Shown: positions 8,779 to 17,792 of the stretch, piece after piece | Layout: every line of letters starts with the position of its first letter | Position numbering within the stretch: the first letter of the stretch is position 1 | From: JABMMZ01 sp964438995 | GTDB lineage: Bacteria > Bacteroidota > Bacteroidia > NS11-12g > UBA955 | NCBI GenBank assembly: GCA_964438995.1 | Contig: CAYTMQ010000004.1 | Location: 224,016 to 288,015, forward strand | DNA length: 64,000 nucleotides | Reading direction: 5' to 3' | Position numbers and translations under genes: made by a program | The notes under the pieces: model-generated | Database searches by the model: none | The model's input: only the letters and a program-made list of their open reading frames with translations | Told to the model about the DNA's origin: nothing

Positions 8779-9165
8779 TTATTTGCTTCCGTTTTCTATC
8801 CAACAGCTGATGATCATTAAGGTACTATCACTCAGTTTAGGATTCTTTTTAGGCATTGGAGAAAAAGCAGCTTCGTGTTTCAATGAACCAATAAATCTTG
8901 GTTTTTGTGATTCTGCTTTGACATTTTCGTAATTGGTCAAATCTATACCTGCAGCATGACTGCTAGCACTGTGGCATGATTTTGCACAATTATTATCGAT
9001 AATGGCTTTAACATTTCCTGTGTAAGTAACATTCATAGTCGCACAATTTGTTGCACTTTCAACAACAGGAGCTGTAAGTCCTGGACTTGTTTGTTTAGGC
9101 GCTGAGCATGCTGCAGCTAACAATAAAATTGTTAGGGTAATTCCTGAGGATAAATTGGTTTTCAT
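8779..9165 (-). CDS. Lipoprotein with a single cytochrome c-like haem motif (CX3CH)
   Basis: This 128-residue protein has a lipobox signal (LTILLLAAACS), so it is a predicted lipoprotein. The mature domain has AIIDNNCAKSCHSAS, a haem-attachment-like CX3CH motif with one residue more than canonical CX2CH. It ends PMPKKNPKLSDSTLMIISCW, where Met could be the distal haem ligand and 'L.d..i..i..Wi' is the usual last helix of small Bacteroidota cytochrome-like domains. Its ATG overlaps the Lon stop (ATGA), so it is likely translationally coupled to lon. A paralogue lies at 47573-47926. Haem loading is unproven. Confidence 0.75.
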   Translation of the reverse strand: MKTNLSSGITLTILLLAAACSAPKQTSPGLTAPVVESATNCATMNVTYTGNVKAIIDNNCAKSCHSASSHAAGIDLTNYENVKAESQKPRFIGSLKHEAAFSPMPKKNPKLSDSTLMIISCWIENGSK

Positions 9166-11636
9166 TTTTTTTCTGTATTGATATCTATATGCAAATCTAA
9201 AGGATTTTTTACCTTTTCGTTTAACAATGCGATATCTAAAACTTCTAACATATTTTTAACGTAGTGAAATTTGACACCCTTCAAATAGTTTTGAGGGATA
9301 TCATCTACATCCTTTTTATTCTCATGACACATGATGATGTCTTTGATACCAGCGCGTTTGGCTGCAAGTATTTTCTCTTTAATTCCTCCAACTGGCAACA
9401 CCCTTCCTCTTAAAGTTATTTCGCCAGTCATAGCAAGAAAAGGTTTTATTTTTCTTTGTGTAAACAATGAAGCTAAAGATGTCAATATGGTAATACCAGC
9501 ACTAGGACCATCCTTAGGTATTGCGCCAGCTGGAAAGTGAATGTGTGTATCCCAATGGTTGAATACTTTATAATCAATATCTAAATAATCAGCATTTGCT
9601 TTCAAGAATGTCATTGCTGTAGTAGCACTTTCTTTCATCACCTCTCCTAGTTTACCCGTTAAGGTCAAACCACCTTTACCTCTTGTCAATGTACTTTCAA
9701 CAAATAAAATACTACCACCAACTGGACTCCAAGCCAAACCTGTCACAACACCAGCAGTATCATTGTCTTGATAAATCTCTTTTTCTAGCTTTTCAACTCC
9801 CAAAATTTTCTCAATATCTTCTTTTGATAAATTTGGATTGAACTCTTCTTCACCTGCAATAAGCATTGCATTATGGCGCACCAAAGCAGCAATTTTCTTC
9901 TCTAAATTACGCACGCCACTTTCTCTTGTGTACTCTTCAACAACAGACTCAATCACATCATTCGATAATTTAAACTGAGTGGCTTTTAAACCATGCATGG
10001 TGCGTTGTTTTGGAATCAAATATTTTTGTGCTATCTGAACTTTTTCTTCAACTGTATAACCACTGATTTCAATGATTTCCATTCTATCCAATAGAGCCGG
10101 CTGAATGGTATCCAAAGAATTAGCTGTAGCAATAAACATCACTTTACTTAAGTCGTAATCCAATTCTAAGTAATTATCGTGGAAGGTTGTATTTTGTTCT
10201 GGGTCCAATACCTCTAACAAAGCAGAAGACGGGTCGCCTTTAAAATCATTACCTACTTTATCGATTTCATCCAAAACAAAAACAGGATTTCCTGATTTCA
10301 CTTTTTTAAGATTTTGAATGATTCTGCCAGGCATAGCACCAATGTATGTTTTTCTATGTCCTCTAATTTCAGATTCATCATGCAGGCCACCAAGCGATAC
10401 CCTTACATATTTTCTACCAATGGCTTTGGCAATGCTCTTACCAAGTGATGTTTTACCAACACCTGGAGGTCCGTACAAACAAATGATTGGACTTTTCAAA
10501 TCACCTTTAAGTTTGATGACAGCAAGGTATTCAAGAATTCTTTGCTTCACTTTTTCTAAACCAAAATGGTCAGAATCCAAAACCTTCTTCGCCTTTTTGA
10601 TGTCGAGATTGTCTTTAGTAAAGTCGTTCCAAGGTAAATCCAATAAGGTTTGAGCGTAATTTAAACTCACAGAATAATCAGGACTAGCAGGATTGATTCT
10701 TAAAAGTTTATCCAATTCTTTGTTAAAGGCCTCATTGATGTCTTTCAACCATTTTTTCTTAGCACCTCTTTCGCGCAGACTCTGGATTTCTTTATCTGGA
10801 CTGTCATGACCAAGTTCTTCTTGAATAGCGCGAATTTGTTGTTGTAAGAAATATTCTTTTTGTTGCTTGTCTATATCAACCTTAACTTTACTTTGAATTT
10901 GGTCTTTAAGTTTTAAGATTTGATTCTCCCTAACCAAATGTTCAAACACCATAGAAGCTCTTTCTTTAAGCGTCTTAGAATTCAAAATTTGTTGTTTCTC
11001 TGCTAGAGAGATGTTCATATTTGAAGCGATAAAACTTACAAGGAAGTTATCACTGTCAATATTTCTCAATGCAAAATTGGCTTCAGATGGAATGTTTGGA
11101 GAAAGCTCAATATTTTCTGCAGCAATGTCTTTGATGCTGCTAATTAATGCCTTGATTTCTTTATCGATAATGATGTTTTCGATTTCAATAGGTGTGACAT
11201 AGGCTGTAAGATATGGCTCTGTAGAGATTTCTTTACCAAGTTCAATTTTTCTTTTACCTTGAATGATGGCTGTTGTGTTACCATCAGGCATTCTTAAAAT
11301 CTTTATGATTTGAGCCATGGTACCAGTAGAGTTCAAATCATTGATGCTTGGCTCTTCGGTATCAGGATCTTTTTGCGCAAATACACCAATTATTTTATCA
11401 CCCTTGTTGGCGTCTTTTATCAGCTTAATAGATTTATCTCTTCCAACGGTAATTGGAAAAACAACGCCCGGAAATAAAACCGTATTTCTTATCGGTAAAA
11501 TTGGCAGACTCTCAGGCACATTTAACTTATTACTCTCCTTCTCTTCTTGTTGTGAAAACAACGGAAACAAGTCACTTCCACTTTCTGAATCCTCAGCGTC
11601 TAAATGACCTCCAAATACTAACTTGTTATAATTCAT
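9162..11636 (-). CDS. lon: ATP-dependent protease La (Lon)
   Basis: This 824-residue cytosolic Lon protease degrades misfolded and regulatory proteins. In order it has the N-terminal LON substrate-recognition domain (LPILPIRNTVLFPG), a coiled-coil region (KQQKEYFLQQQIRAIQEELG), and an AAA+ ATPase with Walker A GPPGVGKTS near residue 389 and Walker B VFVLDEIDK. The S16 protease domain has the catalytic Ser in PKDGPSAGIT (about 711) and the Lys in GGIKEKILAAKRAG (about 753). The frame extends to a TTG at 11648, but the ATG at 11636 is chosen because it is the first ATG. The last 4 bp overlap the haem-motif lipoprotein. A promoter box lies 42 nt upstream. Confidence 0.97.
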   Translation of the reverse strand: MNYNKLVFGGHLDAEDSESGSDLFPLFSQQEEKESNKLNVPESLPILPIRNTVLFPGVVFPITVGRDKSIKLIKDANKGDKIIGVFAQKDPDTEEPSINDLNSTGTMAQIIKILRMPDGNTTAIIQGKRKIELGKEISTEPYLTAYVTPIEIENIIIDKEIKALISSIKDIAAENIELSPNIPSEANFALRNIDSDNFLVSFIASNMNISLAEKQQILNSKTLKERASMVFEHLVRENQILKLKDQIQSKVKVDIDKQQKEYFLQQQIRAIQEELGHDSPDKEIQSLRERGAKKKWLKDINEAFNKELDKLLRINPASPDYSVSLNYAQTLLDLPWNDFTKDNLDIKKAKKVLDSDHFGLEKVKQRILEYLAVIKLKGDLKSPIICLYGPPGVGKTSLGKSIAKAIGRKYVRVSLGGLHDESEIRGHRKTYIGAMPGRIIQNLKKVKSGNPVFVLDEIDKVGNDFKGDPSSALLEVLDPEQNTTFHDNYLELDYDLSKVMFIATANSLDTIQPALLDRMEIIEISGYTVEEKVQIAQKYLIPKQRTMHGLKATQFKLSNDVIESVVEEYTRESGVRNLEKKIAALVRHNAMLIAGEEEFNPNLSKEDIEKILGVEKLEKEIYQDNDTAGVVTGLAWSPVGGSILFVESTLTRGKGGLTLTGKLGEVMKESATTAMTFLKANADYLDIDYKVFNHWDTHIHFPAGAIPKDGPSAGITILTSLASLFTQRKIKPFLAMTGEITLRGRVLPVGGIKEKILAAKRAGIKDIIMCHENKKDVDDIPQNYLKGVKFHYVKNMLEVLDIALLNEKVKNPLDLHIDINTEKK

Positions 11637-11677
11637 ATATAAAAACAACTATGATACTCAATACTTGTACCATTAAA

Positions 11678-11685
11678 CAAATATA
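11678..11685 (-). promoter_or_regulatory. -7 promoter box for lon
   Basis: On the minus strand this reads TATATTTG, an exact TAnnTTTG match, 41 nt before the chosen ATG. No convincing -33 TTG is present. Confidence 0.5.
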
Positions 11686-11788
11686 TGACAAAAAGTACGT
11701 CCATAACAGTCATATTTTGGCATAATGCACTTAAATTTTACCAAATAAGGATTATTTCATACGAAAGTGTTTATTTTGATATTTTAAA

Positions 11789-12589
11789 ATGGAAACATCA
11801 GATAACTACTTAGAGGTCAACAAAAATGCCTGGAACCAAAAGACAGAAATTCATATTGGATCTGATTTTTATGATATGCCATCTTTTATCTCTGGTAAGA
11901 ATGTACTACCAGATTTAGACATTGAAATGCTAGGCAACATCAATGGCAAAGACATACTCCATTTACAATGTCATTTCGGTCAAGATACTATTAGTATGAG
12001 CAGAATGGGCGCCAATGTAACGGGAGTTGACTTATCTGATAAAGCCATAGAAACAGCGCGCAAATTAGCAACGCAATGCTACACCAATACCAAGTTTGTG
12101 TGTTGCGATGTGTATTCAGCTCCTCAAAACATATCTCAACAATTTGATGTCGTTTATACATCATATGGCACCATTGGATGGTTACCAGACATACAAGCTT
12201 GGGCAAAAGTTGTAGCTCATTTTCTCAAACCTGGCGCTGAGTTTATATTTGCGGATTTTCATCCTGTCATTTGGATGTTCGATAACGATTTAAAAGAAGT
12301 GACCTATTCGTATTTCAATAAAGAAACCATTGTTGAAGAAATACAAGGCACATATGCTGATAAAAATGCGGATATTACCACCAAAACTATATCATGGAAC
12401 CATGGATTGTCAGAGGTTATGCAAGCTTTAATCAACGAAGGATTAGAAATAGTGCATTTTAAAGAATTTGACTACTCGCCTTATAACTGCTTTTCAGATA
12501 TGGAAGAGTTCGAACCTGGTAAATTTAGATTCGCAAAATACAGCAATAAACTACCAGTGATGTATGCCTTAAAGGCAATAAAGAAGTGA
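11789..12589 (+). CDS. Class I SAM-dependent methyltransferase
   Basis: This 266-residue cytosolic protein has a Rossmann-type methyltransferase fold. Motif I is atypical: GKDILHLQCHFGQDTISMSRMG replaces the common 'vLDlGCGtG', a variant seen in a well-known Bacteroidota subgroup. NVTGVDLSDKAIETARKL binds the SAM ribose, and FDVVYTSYGTIGWLPD is post-motif II. The acceptor is unknown. It converges on the KtrA gene with a 3-bp gap and no terminator. The start is an ATG with no other candidate near. Confidence 0.88.
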   Translation: METSDNYLEVNKNAWNQKTEIHIGSDFYDMPSFISGKNVLPDLDIEMLGNINGKDILHLQCHFGQDTISMSRMGANVTGVDLSDKAIETARKLATQCYTNTKFVCCDVYSAPQNISQQFDVVYTSYGTIGWLPDIQAWAKVVAHFLKPGAEFIFADFHPVIWMFDNDLKEVTYSYFNKETIVEEIQGTYADKNADITTKTISWNHGLSEVMQALINEGLEIVHFKEFDYSPYNCFSDMEEFEPGKFRFAKYSNKLPVMYALKAIKK

Positions 12590-12592
12590 GAC

Positions 12593-13288
12593 TTATTTGT
12601 TTAATTCAATAAATCTTTCGATATCAATTTCTTTGCCCATGATGATGATTTCATCTTGAGCATAGATAACAGTATTGTCTTGAACAACACCTAGCAAGTG
12701 ACGCTCGAATTCAACACCATTGCGTTTATCAACTTCGTAAAGACGTTTGATGGTGATAAGGCGCAAATTGTATTTAACATCGAATTCGATTTTATCTACA
12801 GATAGGTTAACGATGCCTTTAGGTGCTTGTATTTCGGCGATTTCATACCCATCAGGTAATTGCAAAAAAGTTTTAACACTAGGGTGAATGAGACGTTCGG
12901 CAACAAGAATACCAACCTCTTCTTCAGGAGATAGTGTTTCTGTGATACCAAGTTTTTCAAGGATTAATTTCTGGTGAGGAGAACCAGCTCTTGCGATGAT
13001 ACGTTTGATTTTAAGTTCTAATAGGTTTACCACAGTTAGAATAAGTGCTTCAAAGTTTTCGCCAATGGCCACCACAACGGCATCCATTTCTTCAATTTTG
13101 AAGCTTTTCAAAGCATTCATTTCAGTAGCATCCATGGTTATGGCCATTGCTACATCTTCTTTTAACACTTCAACTTTGTCTTCGTTATCATCAATTGCCA
13201 CAACTTCTGCCCCTCTACGAGATAACTGCCTGGCGATTTTTCCTCCAAATCTACCAAGACCGATAACGGCGAATTTTGCTTTTATCAT
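12593..13288 (-). CDS. KtrA/TrkA-like potassium channel regulatory (RCK) protein
   Basis: This 231-residue cytosolic gating subunit has an RCK_N Rossmann domain. Its nucleotide motif is VIGLGRFGGKIARQL and an acidic ribose-binding position follows (VVAIDDNEDKVE). An RCK_C (TrkA_C) domain occupies about residues 140-225. In the KtrAB system such proteins form octameric rings that bind ATP/ADP or NAD and open the KtrB potassium channel. No channel gene is adjacent on either side, so the partner must be elsewhere. The start is an ATG preceded by a perfect -7 box. It converges with the methyltransferase gene. Confidence 0.88.
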   Translation of the reverse strand: MIKAKFAVIGLGRFGGKIARQLSRRGAEVVAIDDNEDKVEVLKEDVAMAITMDATEMNALKSFKIEEMDAVVVAIGENFEALILTVVNLLELKIKRIIARAGSPHQKLILEKLGITETLSPEEEVGILVAERLIHPSVKTFLQLPDGYEIAEIQAPKGIVNLSVDKIEFDVKYNLRLITIKRLYEVDKRNGVEFERHLLGVVQDNTVIYAQDEIIIMGKEIDIERFIELNK

Positions 13289-13295
13289 TTCAATG

Positions 13296-13303
13296 CAAAA
13301 TTA
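13296..13303 (-). promoter_or_regulatory. -7 promoter box for the KtrA-like gene
   Basis: The minus strand reads TAATTTTG, an exact TAnnTTTG match ending 7 nt before the ATG, which implies a leaderless or nearly leaderless mRNA. Confidence 0.55.
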
Positions 13304-13424
13304 ATCGCATAATTCATTTTTAAAACAGATTTTTTAACACCAATGTTCAAAACCCCTTAAATCATCGACAAAAATTTAAACGAATATAAACGTTTAATAA
13401 ACGACTGTTAAAGGATAAGCAACA

Positions 13425-13432
13425 TAGTTTTG
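13425..13432 (+). promoter_or_regulatory. -7 promoter box for the 13440-16883 gene set
   Basis: TAGTTTTG fits TAnnTTTG and ends 7 nt before the ATG at 13440, so the transcript probably has almost no 5' leader. Confidence 0.5.
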
Positions 13433-13439
13433 TATCCGA

Positions 13440-14225
13440 ATGCGACTGCTTCCAATCTTTTTTATACTGTTTACACATTCCGTAATGGCTCAGATCACCA
13501 TACATGCGGCTGGTTCTGAAAATTATGCGTTATGTAATATGTATCTATTTGGAAGCAAAACATTCAGGGTTGCCAATGCGGTTGGTTCAGCATACATAAG
13601 TGGATCTAATAATTCATTTTCCTTCTGCATTGTGCAACCTTATATTCAATCTGAATACATGCAATTAGATTGCGCAGTAACCAAACACTACAAGTACTTA
13701 ATTGGTGGGTTGTATACAAAATTCATTCATGTGTATGATGTATCACAAATTACCTTTGGCAACGGATACCAATTTAAAACCCATCCAAAACTAAATCTAG
13801 GGTTTCAAATGGAAGGTTCTTATTTCAGTATTCAACATCAAGAAAACAATTTCAATGTAGCATTAAAATTTTCGGCAGTATATCAACATTCTGATAAATT
13901 AAAGTCTGCTGTTCTCTTTGGTATTCCCATCCCTAATCGCAACAAGGCTATACTTTTTTGCACAGCTTTACAATACAATATCTCAGAAAAAATCATAGGT
14001 TTAACAGAAATCGAATTGGACCATCAATTTGACCCTATTATTAAAATGGGCATTAACACTCAACTCAATGAAGAATGGGGATTATTAAATGCTATAAGTT
14101 TACAAAGACATACAATTGGCTTTGGATTAAAACGTTCAAATAAAAAGTTCCAATATATATTAGGCATTAACTATCATCAAAACTTAGGCACTGGAAGTTC
14201 AATAGAAGTACAATATGTTTGGTAA
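13440..14225 (+). CDS. Exported protein of unknown function (probable outer-membrane beta structure)
   Basis: This 261-residue protein has a signal peptide (LLPIFFILFTHSVMAQ). The mature part resembles the PorP/SprF-like or FadL-like 'all-beta' pattern, with short amphipathic strands (HPKLNLGFQMEGSYFSI, KIIGLTEIELDHQF, LLNAISLQRHTIGFGLKRS) and a final strand SIEVQYVW with aromatic end. No family is assigned with confidence. Its last 11 bp overlap the helix-hairpin-helix protein gene, and pdxJ follows with an ATGA overlap, so all three are likely one operon. The role is unknown. Confidence 0.75.
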   Translation: MRLLPIFFILFTHSVMAQITIHAAGSENYALCNMYLFGSKTFRVANAVGSAYISGSNNSFSFCIVQPYIQSEYMQLDCAVTKHYKYLIGGLYTKFIHVYDVSQITFGNGYQFKTHPKLNLGFQMEGSYFSIQHQENNFNVALKFSAVYQHSDKLKSAVLFGIPIPNRNKAILFCTALQYNISEKIIGLTEIELDHQFDPIIKMGINTQLNEEWGLLNAISLQRHTIGFGLKRSNKKFQYILGINYHQNLGTGSSIEVQYVW

Positions 14226-16173
14226 ACTATGTTGTCTAATCATATTGATGCCATTTACAATGAAAGCCCAAGACAGTGAACTTGAATTTTCATCATTACA
14301 AACTTTTTCAGATGAACTTTCAGGCATTGACACTAATTACTACATCGAATATTTACCTTTAAACAAAACCAATATTAATTATTCTGATGAAGCCGAATTG
14401 GCAGAACGATTAAAACTTAAATTGCCCTTGGTTAAGTCCATTCTTGAACACATTAAAGTGTATGGTCGATTGCGTTCTAAATACGAACTGCAACAGATTG
14501 ATGGTTTGGATGTTCAAACTATTAAGTCCATTCAACAATATGTCGAATTGGAAGAACATATATTAGATGTTGTAAAAAATGGCATCAAACTTCCCTATCA
14601 GAGTCATCAATTGGTCGTACAATCTGAAAGAAAGGTGATAAAAAGTAAAGCTTATGCGATTGAAAATGGGTACCTTGGTTCTGTATTTAAAGGATCATTT
14701 AGATATACATCCAATTTAAATGAACACATTTCTCTTGGATTCTCAGCTCACAAAGATGCTGGAGAACCAATTGAGTTTGGTCACGTTTCATTTTATATTA
14801 AACTTAAAAATTTCAAGAAATTCAATGAAGTAATCATTGGCAATTACCAATTGCAATTTGGTCAAGGACTTTGTATAGGAAATGCACTTCCACCAATAAA
14901 GTCATTGGCGACAACTTCCCTTATTTCAATTAAAGAAGGTATTTATGCTTCTTTATCCAATAGTGCATCATTGTCTGCCAGAGGATTTGCGTTTACATAT
15001 AGAGTTTCTAAAAAAATTCAATGGACATCCTCGTATTCCAGTAAATTGGCTGAAGCAAAAATCGAAAGTTCAGATGGTATTGCAAATGAAATTGGAAAAA
15101 TACAAACCGTTAATACCTATAGAACATCCAATGAAATCAACCAAAAAGCTTCAATAAAATCTATTGACGTCAACAATAGATTGCAATTAAAACACCATGC
15201 ATTTCATATTGGATTATCTCAATCAACCCATTTAAAACAGGTCAGGTTGATGCCATCAATTTCCTCTGCTTTGCACTTGATTGGAATTGACTCAAGAATT
15301 CAATTTAACAATACATTATTCTTTAGTGAACTTTGCCATCAATTGCACACCAAAGAACTTGCAATAGTGATTGGTTCAATCGTTAGACTTGATAAACACA
15401 ATGACTTTGGCATTCATTACAGAAATTTCAGTTCCAATTTTAACGGTGAATATTCTAATGCAATTTCTAACAACAACTGCCAAAACGAACAAGGATTGCT
15501 GATCAATTACAACCTAAAACTTCAACATAATTCTAACTTACAGATGTACGTTGACATGTATAAAAATCCATTAGAAAAATACCGGGTCAATGGTAGCAAT
15601 ATCGGGCATAACTTTAACATAGAATACCAATACTCTAAGCGCAATTTGCATGATGTTTCAATCAGATATCGGCAAACCAATAATTTCATCAATCAATCAA
15701 ATGATGACCCAATTTTGGCTTTGATCAACAGAGAAAATAAAAGTCTAAGATTTCAGGTGAACAACCAAATCAATAAACAATTCATCCTAAAACAAAGGTT
15801 GGAGTTTTCGTGGTATCAGTCTGGTCAAGATAGCATTAAAAAAGGCTTTTTGTTTTATACAGAAGTTCAAAACAATTGCTTAAAAAAAATAAAAATTTGT
15901 AGCAGAGCAACCGTCTTCTCTGTCGAAGATTACAATTGCAGAATCTATGCCTTCGAAAAAGATTTGAGTTCTACTTTTAAAATGAATGCTTGGCAAAATA
16001 AAGGTTATTCTTACTATTTATTATTCCAATATCATGTGAACAAGAAATTTGAAATTAAAACTAAATTTGCAGGCGTTCGTTATTTCAATGTTCCAAGTAT
16101 TGGTTCTGGTCTCGACCAGATCAATAGCAATCGACAACAAGAAATAAAAATAGAACTTAAGTATAAGATATGA
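14215..16173 (+). CDS. Exported helix-hairpin-helix (ComEA-like) protein with a large C-terminal beta region
   Basis: This 652-residue protein has a signal peptide (CLIILMPFTMKAQ). A helix-hairpin-helix region at about residues 44-115 resembles ComEA, the periplasmic DNA-binding protein of competence: LPLNKTNINYSDEAELAERL, then YGRLRSKYELQQIDGLD. The usual GIG hairpin glycines are largely lost. The remaining 500 or more residues form alternating strands rich in Asn, Gln and aromatics (GNYQLQFGQGLCIGN, FNIEYQYSKRN) and end KIELKYKI, as expected of an outer-membrane barrel. It lies between an exported protein (11-bp overlap) and pdxJ (4-bp overlap). A DNA-related role is only suggested. Confidence 0.75.
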   Translation: MFGKLCCLIILMPFTMKAQDSELEFSSLQTFSDELSGIDTNYYIEYLPLNKTNINYSDEAELAERLKLKLPLVKSILEHIKVYGRLRSKYELQQIDGLDVQTIKSIQQYVELEEHILDVVKNGIKLPYQSHQLVVQSERKVIKSKAYAIENGYLGSVFKGSFRYTSNLNEHISLGFSAHKDAGEPIEFGHVSFYIKLKNFKKFNEVIIGNYQLQFGQGLCIGNALPPIKSLATTSLISIKEGIYASLSNSASLSARGFAFTYRVSKKIQWTSSYSSKLAEAKIESSDGIANEIGKIQTVNTYRTSNEINQKASIKSIDVNNRLQLKHHAFHIGLSQSTHLKQVRLMPSISSALHLIGIDSRIQFNNTLFFSELCHQLHTKELAIVIGSIVRLDKHNDFGIHYRNFSSNFNGEYSNAISNNNCQNEQGLLINYNLKLQHNSNLQMYVDMYKNPLEKYRVNGSNIGHNFNIEYQYSKRNLHDVSIRYRQTNNFINQSNDDPILALINRENKSLRFQVNNQINKQFILKQRLEFSWYQSGQDSIKKGFLFYTEVQNNCLKKIKICSRATVFSVEDYNCRIYAFEKDLSSTFKMNAWQNKGYSYYLLFQYHVNKKFEIKTKFAGVRYFNVPSIGSGLDQINSNRQQEIKIELKYKI

Positions 16174-16883
16174 CCAAATTAAGTGTAAACATCAACAAAC
16201 TGGCAACCATTAGAAACTCTAGAGGTGGCAATAATCCCGACGTGGTAAAGTATGCGCAAAAAATCGAATCTTACGGTGCTCATGGTATCACCATTCACCC
16301 TCGACCAGATCAAAGGCATATTAGATTTGAAGATGTATACGCTTTAAAAAAAGTGGTTACTGCCGAATACAATATTGAAGGTTACCCATCCGAAGATTTT
16401 ATTCAAATGGTTCTAGAGGTGCAACCAACTCAAGTCACCTTAGTGCCAGACCCACCTCATGTCTTAACGAGTAATAACGGTTGGGATACCATTACCCATC
16501 AAGATTTTTTGAAATCAACAATAGAAAGATTTCATCAAGCTGGCATTAGGACCAGTATATTTCTGAATCCAGACCCAGGTATGGTGGCATCTGCAAAAGC
16601 AACAGGTACAGATAGGATTGAATTGTATACAGAGGCGTATGCTTCAAACTTCTTTAATGGGAAAGAAGATGCCATTTCAGCTTATGTAGAAACGGCAAAA
16701 GCAGCTAATGCATTAGGTTTAGGCATCAATGCTGGTCACGATTTGGATTTGCACAATCTTAAGTACTTTGCACAAAATATCCCTAATTTATTGGAGGTGA
16801 GCATTGGTCATGCTTTGATTTGTGATGCCTTAGAATTTGGCATGGAGAATACCGTTAAAATGTATTTGAATCAGCTAAAGTAA
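16170..16883 (+). CDS. pdxJ: Pyridoxine 5'-phosphate synthase PdxJ
   Basis: PdxJ condenses 1-deoxyxylulose 5-phosphate with 3-amino-2-oxopropyl phosphate to make pyridoxine 5'-phosphate in the DXP-dependent vitamin B6 route. The protein is 237 residues, the normal length. It has the family start LSVNINKLATIRNSRGGNNP, GITIHPRPDQRHI with the phosphate-binding residues, TLVPDPP, and the late GINAGHDLDLHNL motif. The ATG overlaps the preceding stop (ATGA), so it is translated from an operon headed by two unrelated exported proteins. The 3' 29 bp overlap the convergent coaE gene. Confidence 0.95.
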   Translation: MTKLSVNINKLATIRNSRGGNNPDVVKYAQKIESYGAHGITIHPRPDQRHIRFEDVYALKKVVTAEYNIEGYPSEDFIQMVLEVQPTQVTLVPDPPHVLTSNNGWDTITHQDFLKSTIERFHQAGIRTSIFLNPDPGMVASAKATGTDRIELYTEAYASNFFNGKEDAISAYVETAKAANALGLGINAGHDLDLHNLKYFAQNIPNLLEVSIGHALICDALEFGMENTVKMYLNQLK

Positions 16884-17454
16884 GCTGTTTGTGCAAGGCT
16901 AACACTTGTTCTATAAGAGAATGCTGCATATCGTTGTAGATCACGACATCTGCCAATTGTAATTTCTCCTCTTCTGGCATTTGCATGACCATTCTAGCTT
17001 TAATGGTTGCGGCATCTACCCCATCGCGTTTCATTACGCGTTCTAATCTGATATCTTTAGGCGCATACACCAAAGCTACTTTATCTATTGTTTGTTTGCT
17101 ATCGGTTTCTAGCATGATAGCTGCCTCTTTGATGATATAAGGCAAATGTTGATACTGTTGACAGTACTGTTCCCAATCGTTTAAAACGTGAGGATGAATG
17201 ATGTTGTTGAGGATTTCAAGTTTTGCTTTATCGGCGAATACGACAGACGCAATATACGCTCTATTGTATTCGCCATTGATAAAAGCGTCTTCGCCAAAAG
17301 TCTGAATGAGTTCTTGACGAAGTTGAAGATTTTGAGCTACGATTTCTTTAGCTCTAATATCAGCGTAATAGACAGGAACACCAAGGGATTCAAATATTTT
17401 GCAAACGGTTGTTTTACCGCTACCTATGCCTCCAGTGATACCCAGTCTAAGCAT
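16855..17454 (-). CDS. coaE: Dephospho-CoA kinase
   Basis: CoaE phosphorylates the 3'-OH of dephospho-CoA, the last step of coenzyme A synthesis, in the cytosol. The protein is 199 residues, normal for the family. It shows the P-loop GITGGIGSGKTTV at residues 5-17, the YYADIRAKEI lid region, HPHVLNDW, and the late VYAPKDIRLERVMKRDG segment. It is the last gene of the nusB-DUF1573-yajC-coaE unit, 8 bp after yajC. Its 3' end overlaps convergent pdxJ by 29 bp. Confidence 0.95.
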   Translation of the reverse strand: MLRLGITGGIGSGKTTVCKIFESLGVPVYYADIRAKEIVAQNLQLRQELIQTFGEDAFINGEYNRAYIASVVFADKAKLEILNNIIHPHVLNDWEQYCQQYQHLPYIIKEAAIMLETDSKQTIDKVALVYAPKDIRLERVMKRDGVDAATIKARMVMQMPEEEKLQLADVVIYNDMQHSLIEQVLALHKQLTLADSNTF

Positions 17455-17462
17455 TCCTAGAA

Positions 17463-17786
17463 TTAAGCTTTAGCAGCGCTGTTCAATTTAGAACTCAATT
17501 CAGATGAAATCGCAGATTTTTCAATTTTCATTCTGCTGCCTTCTGAGTTGATAACAACGGTAGTACCAGTTTCGTCGATAGATTCAACTTTACCATGTAA
17601 ACCGCCAGTAGTAACGATCAAATCACCTTTTTTAAGTTCTTCTACGTATTTCTTTTGTTCTTTGATTTTCTTTTGTTGAGGACGTACCATGAAGAAGTAA
17701 AACACGATGAAAATCAATCCCATCATGATGATAGTACCTTTAATGTCTCCGCCTTGAGCTTGGAGTGTGATGAATAAATATTGCAT
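17463..17786 (-). CDS. yajC: Preprotein translocase subunit YajC
   Basis: This 107-residue inner-membrane protein has a single N-terminal helix (TIIMMGLIFIVFYFFMV) followed by the invariant RPQQKKIKEQKK and the cytoplasmic region GDLIVTTGGLHGKVESID. YajC associates with SecDF and the Sec translocon. It sits between the DUF1573 lipoprotein gene (6-bp gap) and coaE, an order commonly seen in Bacteroidota. Confidence 0.95.
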   Translation of the reverse strand: MQYLFITLQAQGGDIKGTIIMMGLIFIVFYFFMVRPQQKKIKEQKKYVEELKKGDLIVTTGGLHGKVESIDETGTTVVINSEGSRMKIEKSAISSELSSKLNSAAKA

Positions 17787-17792
17787 TATTGA

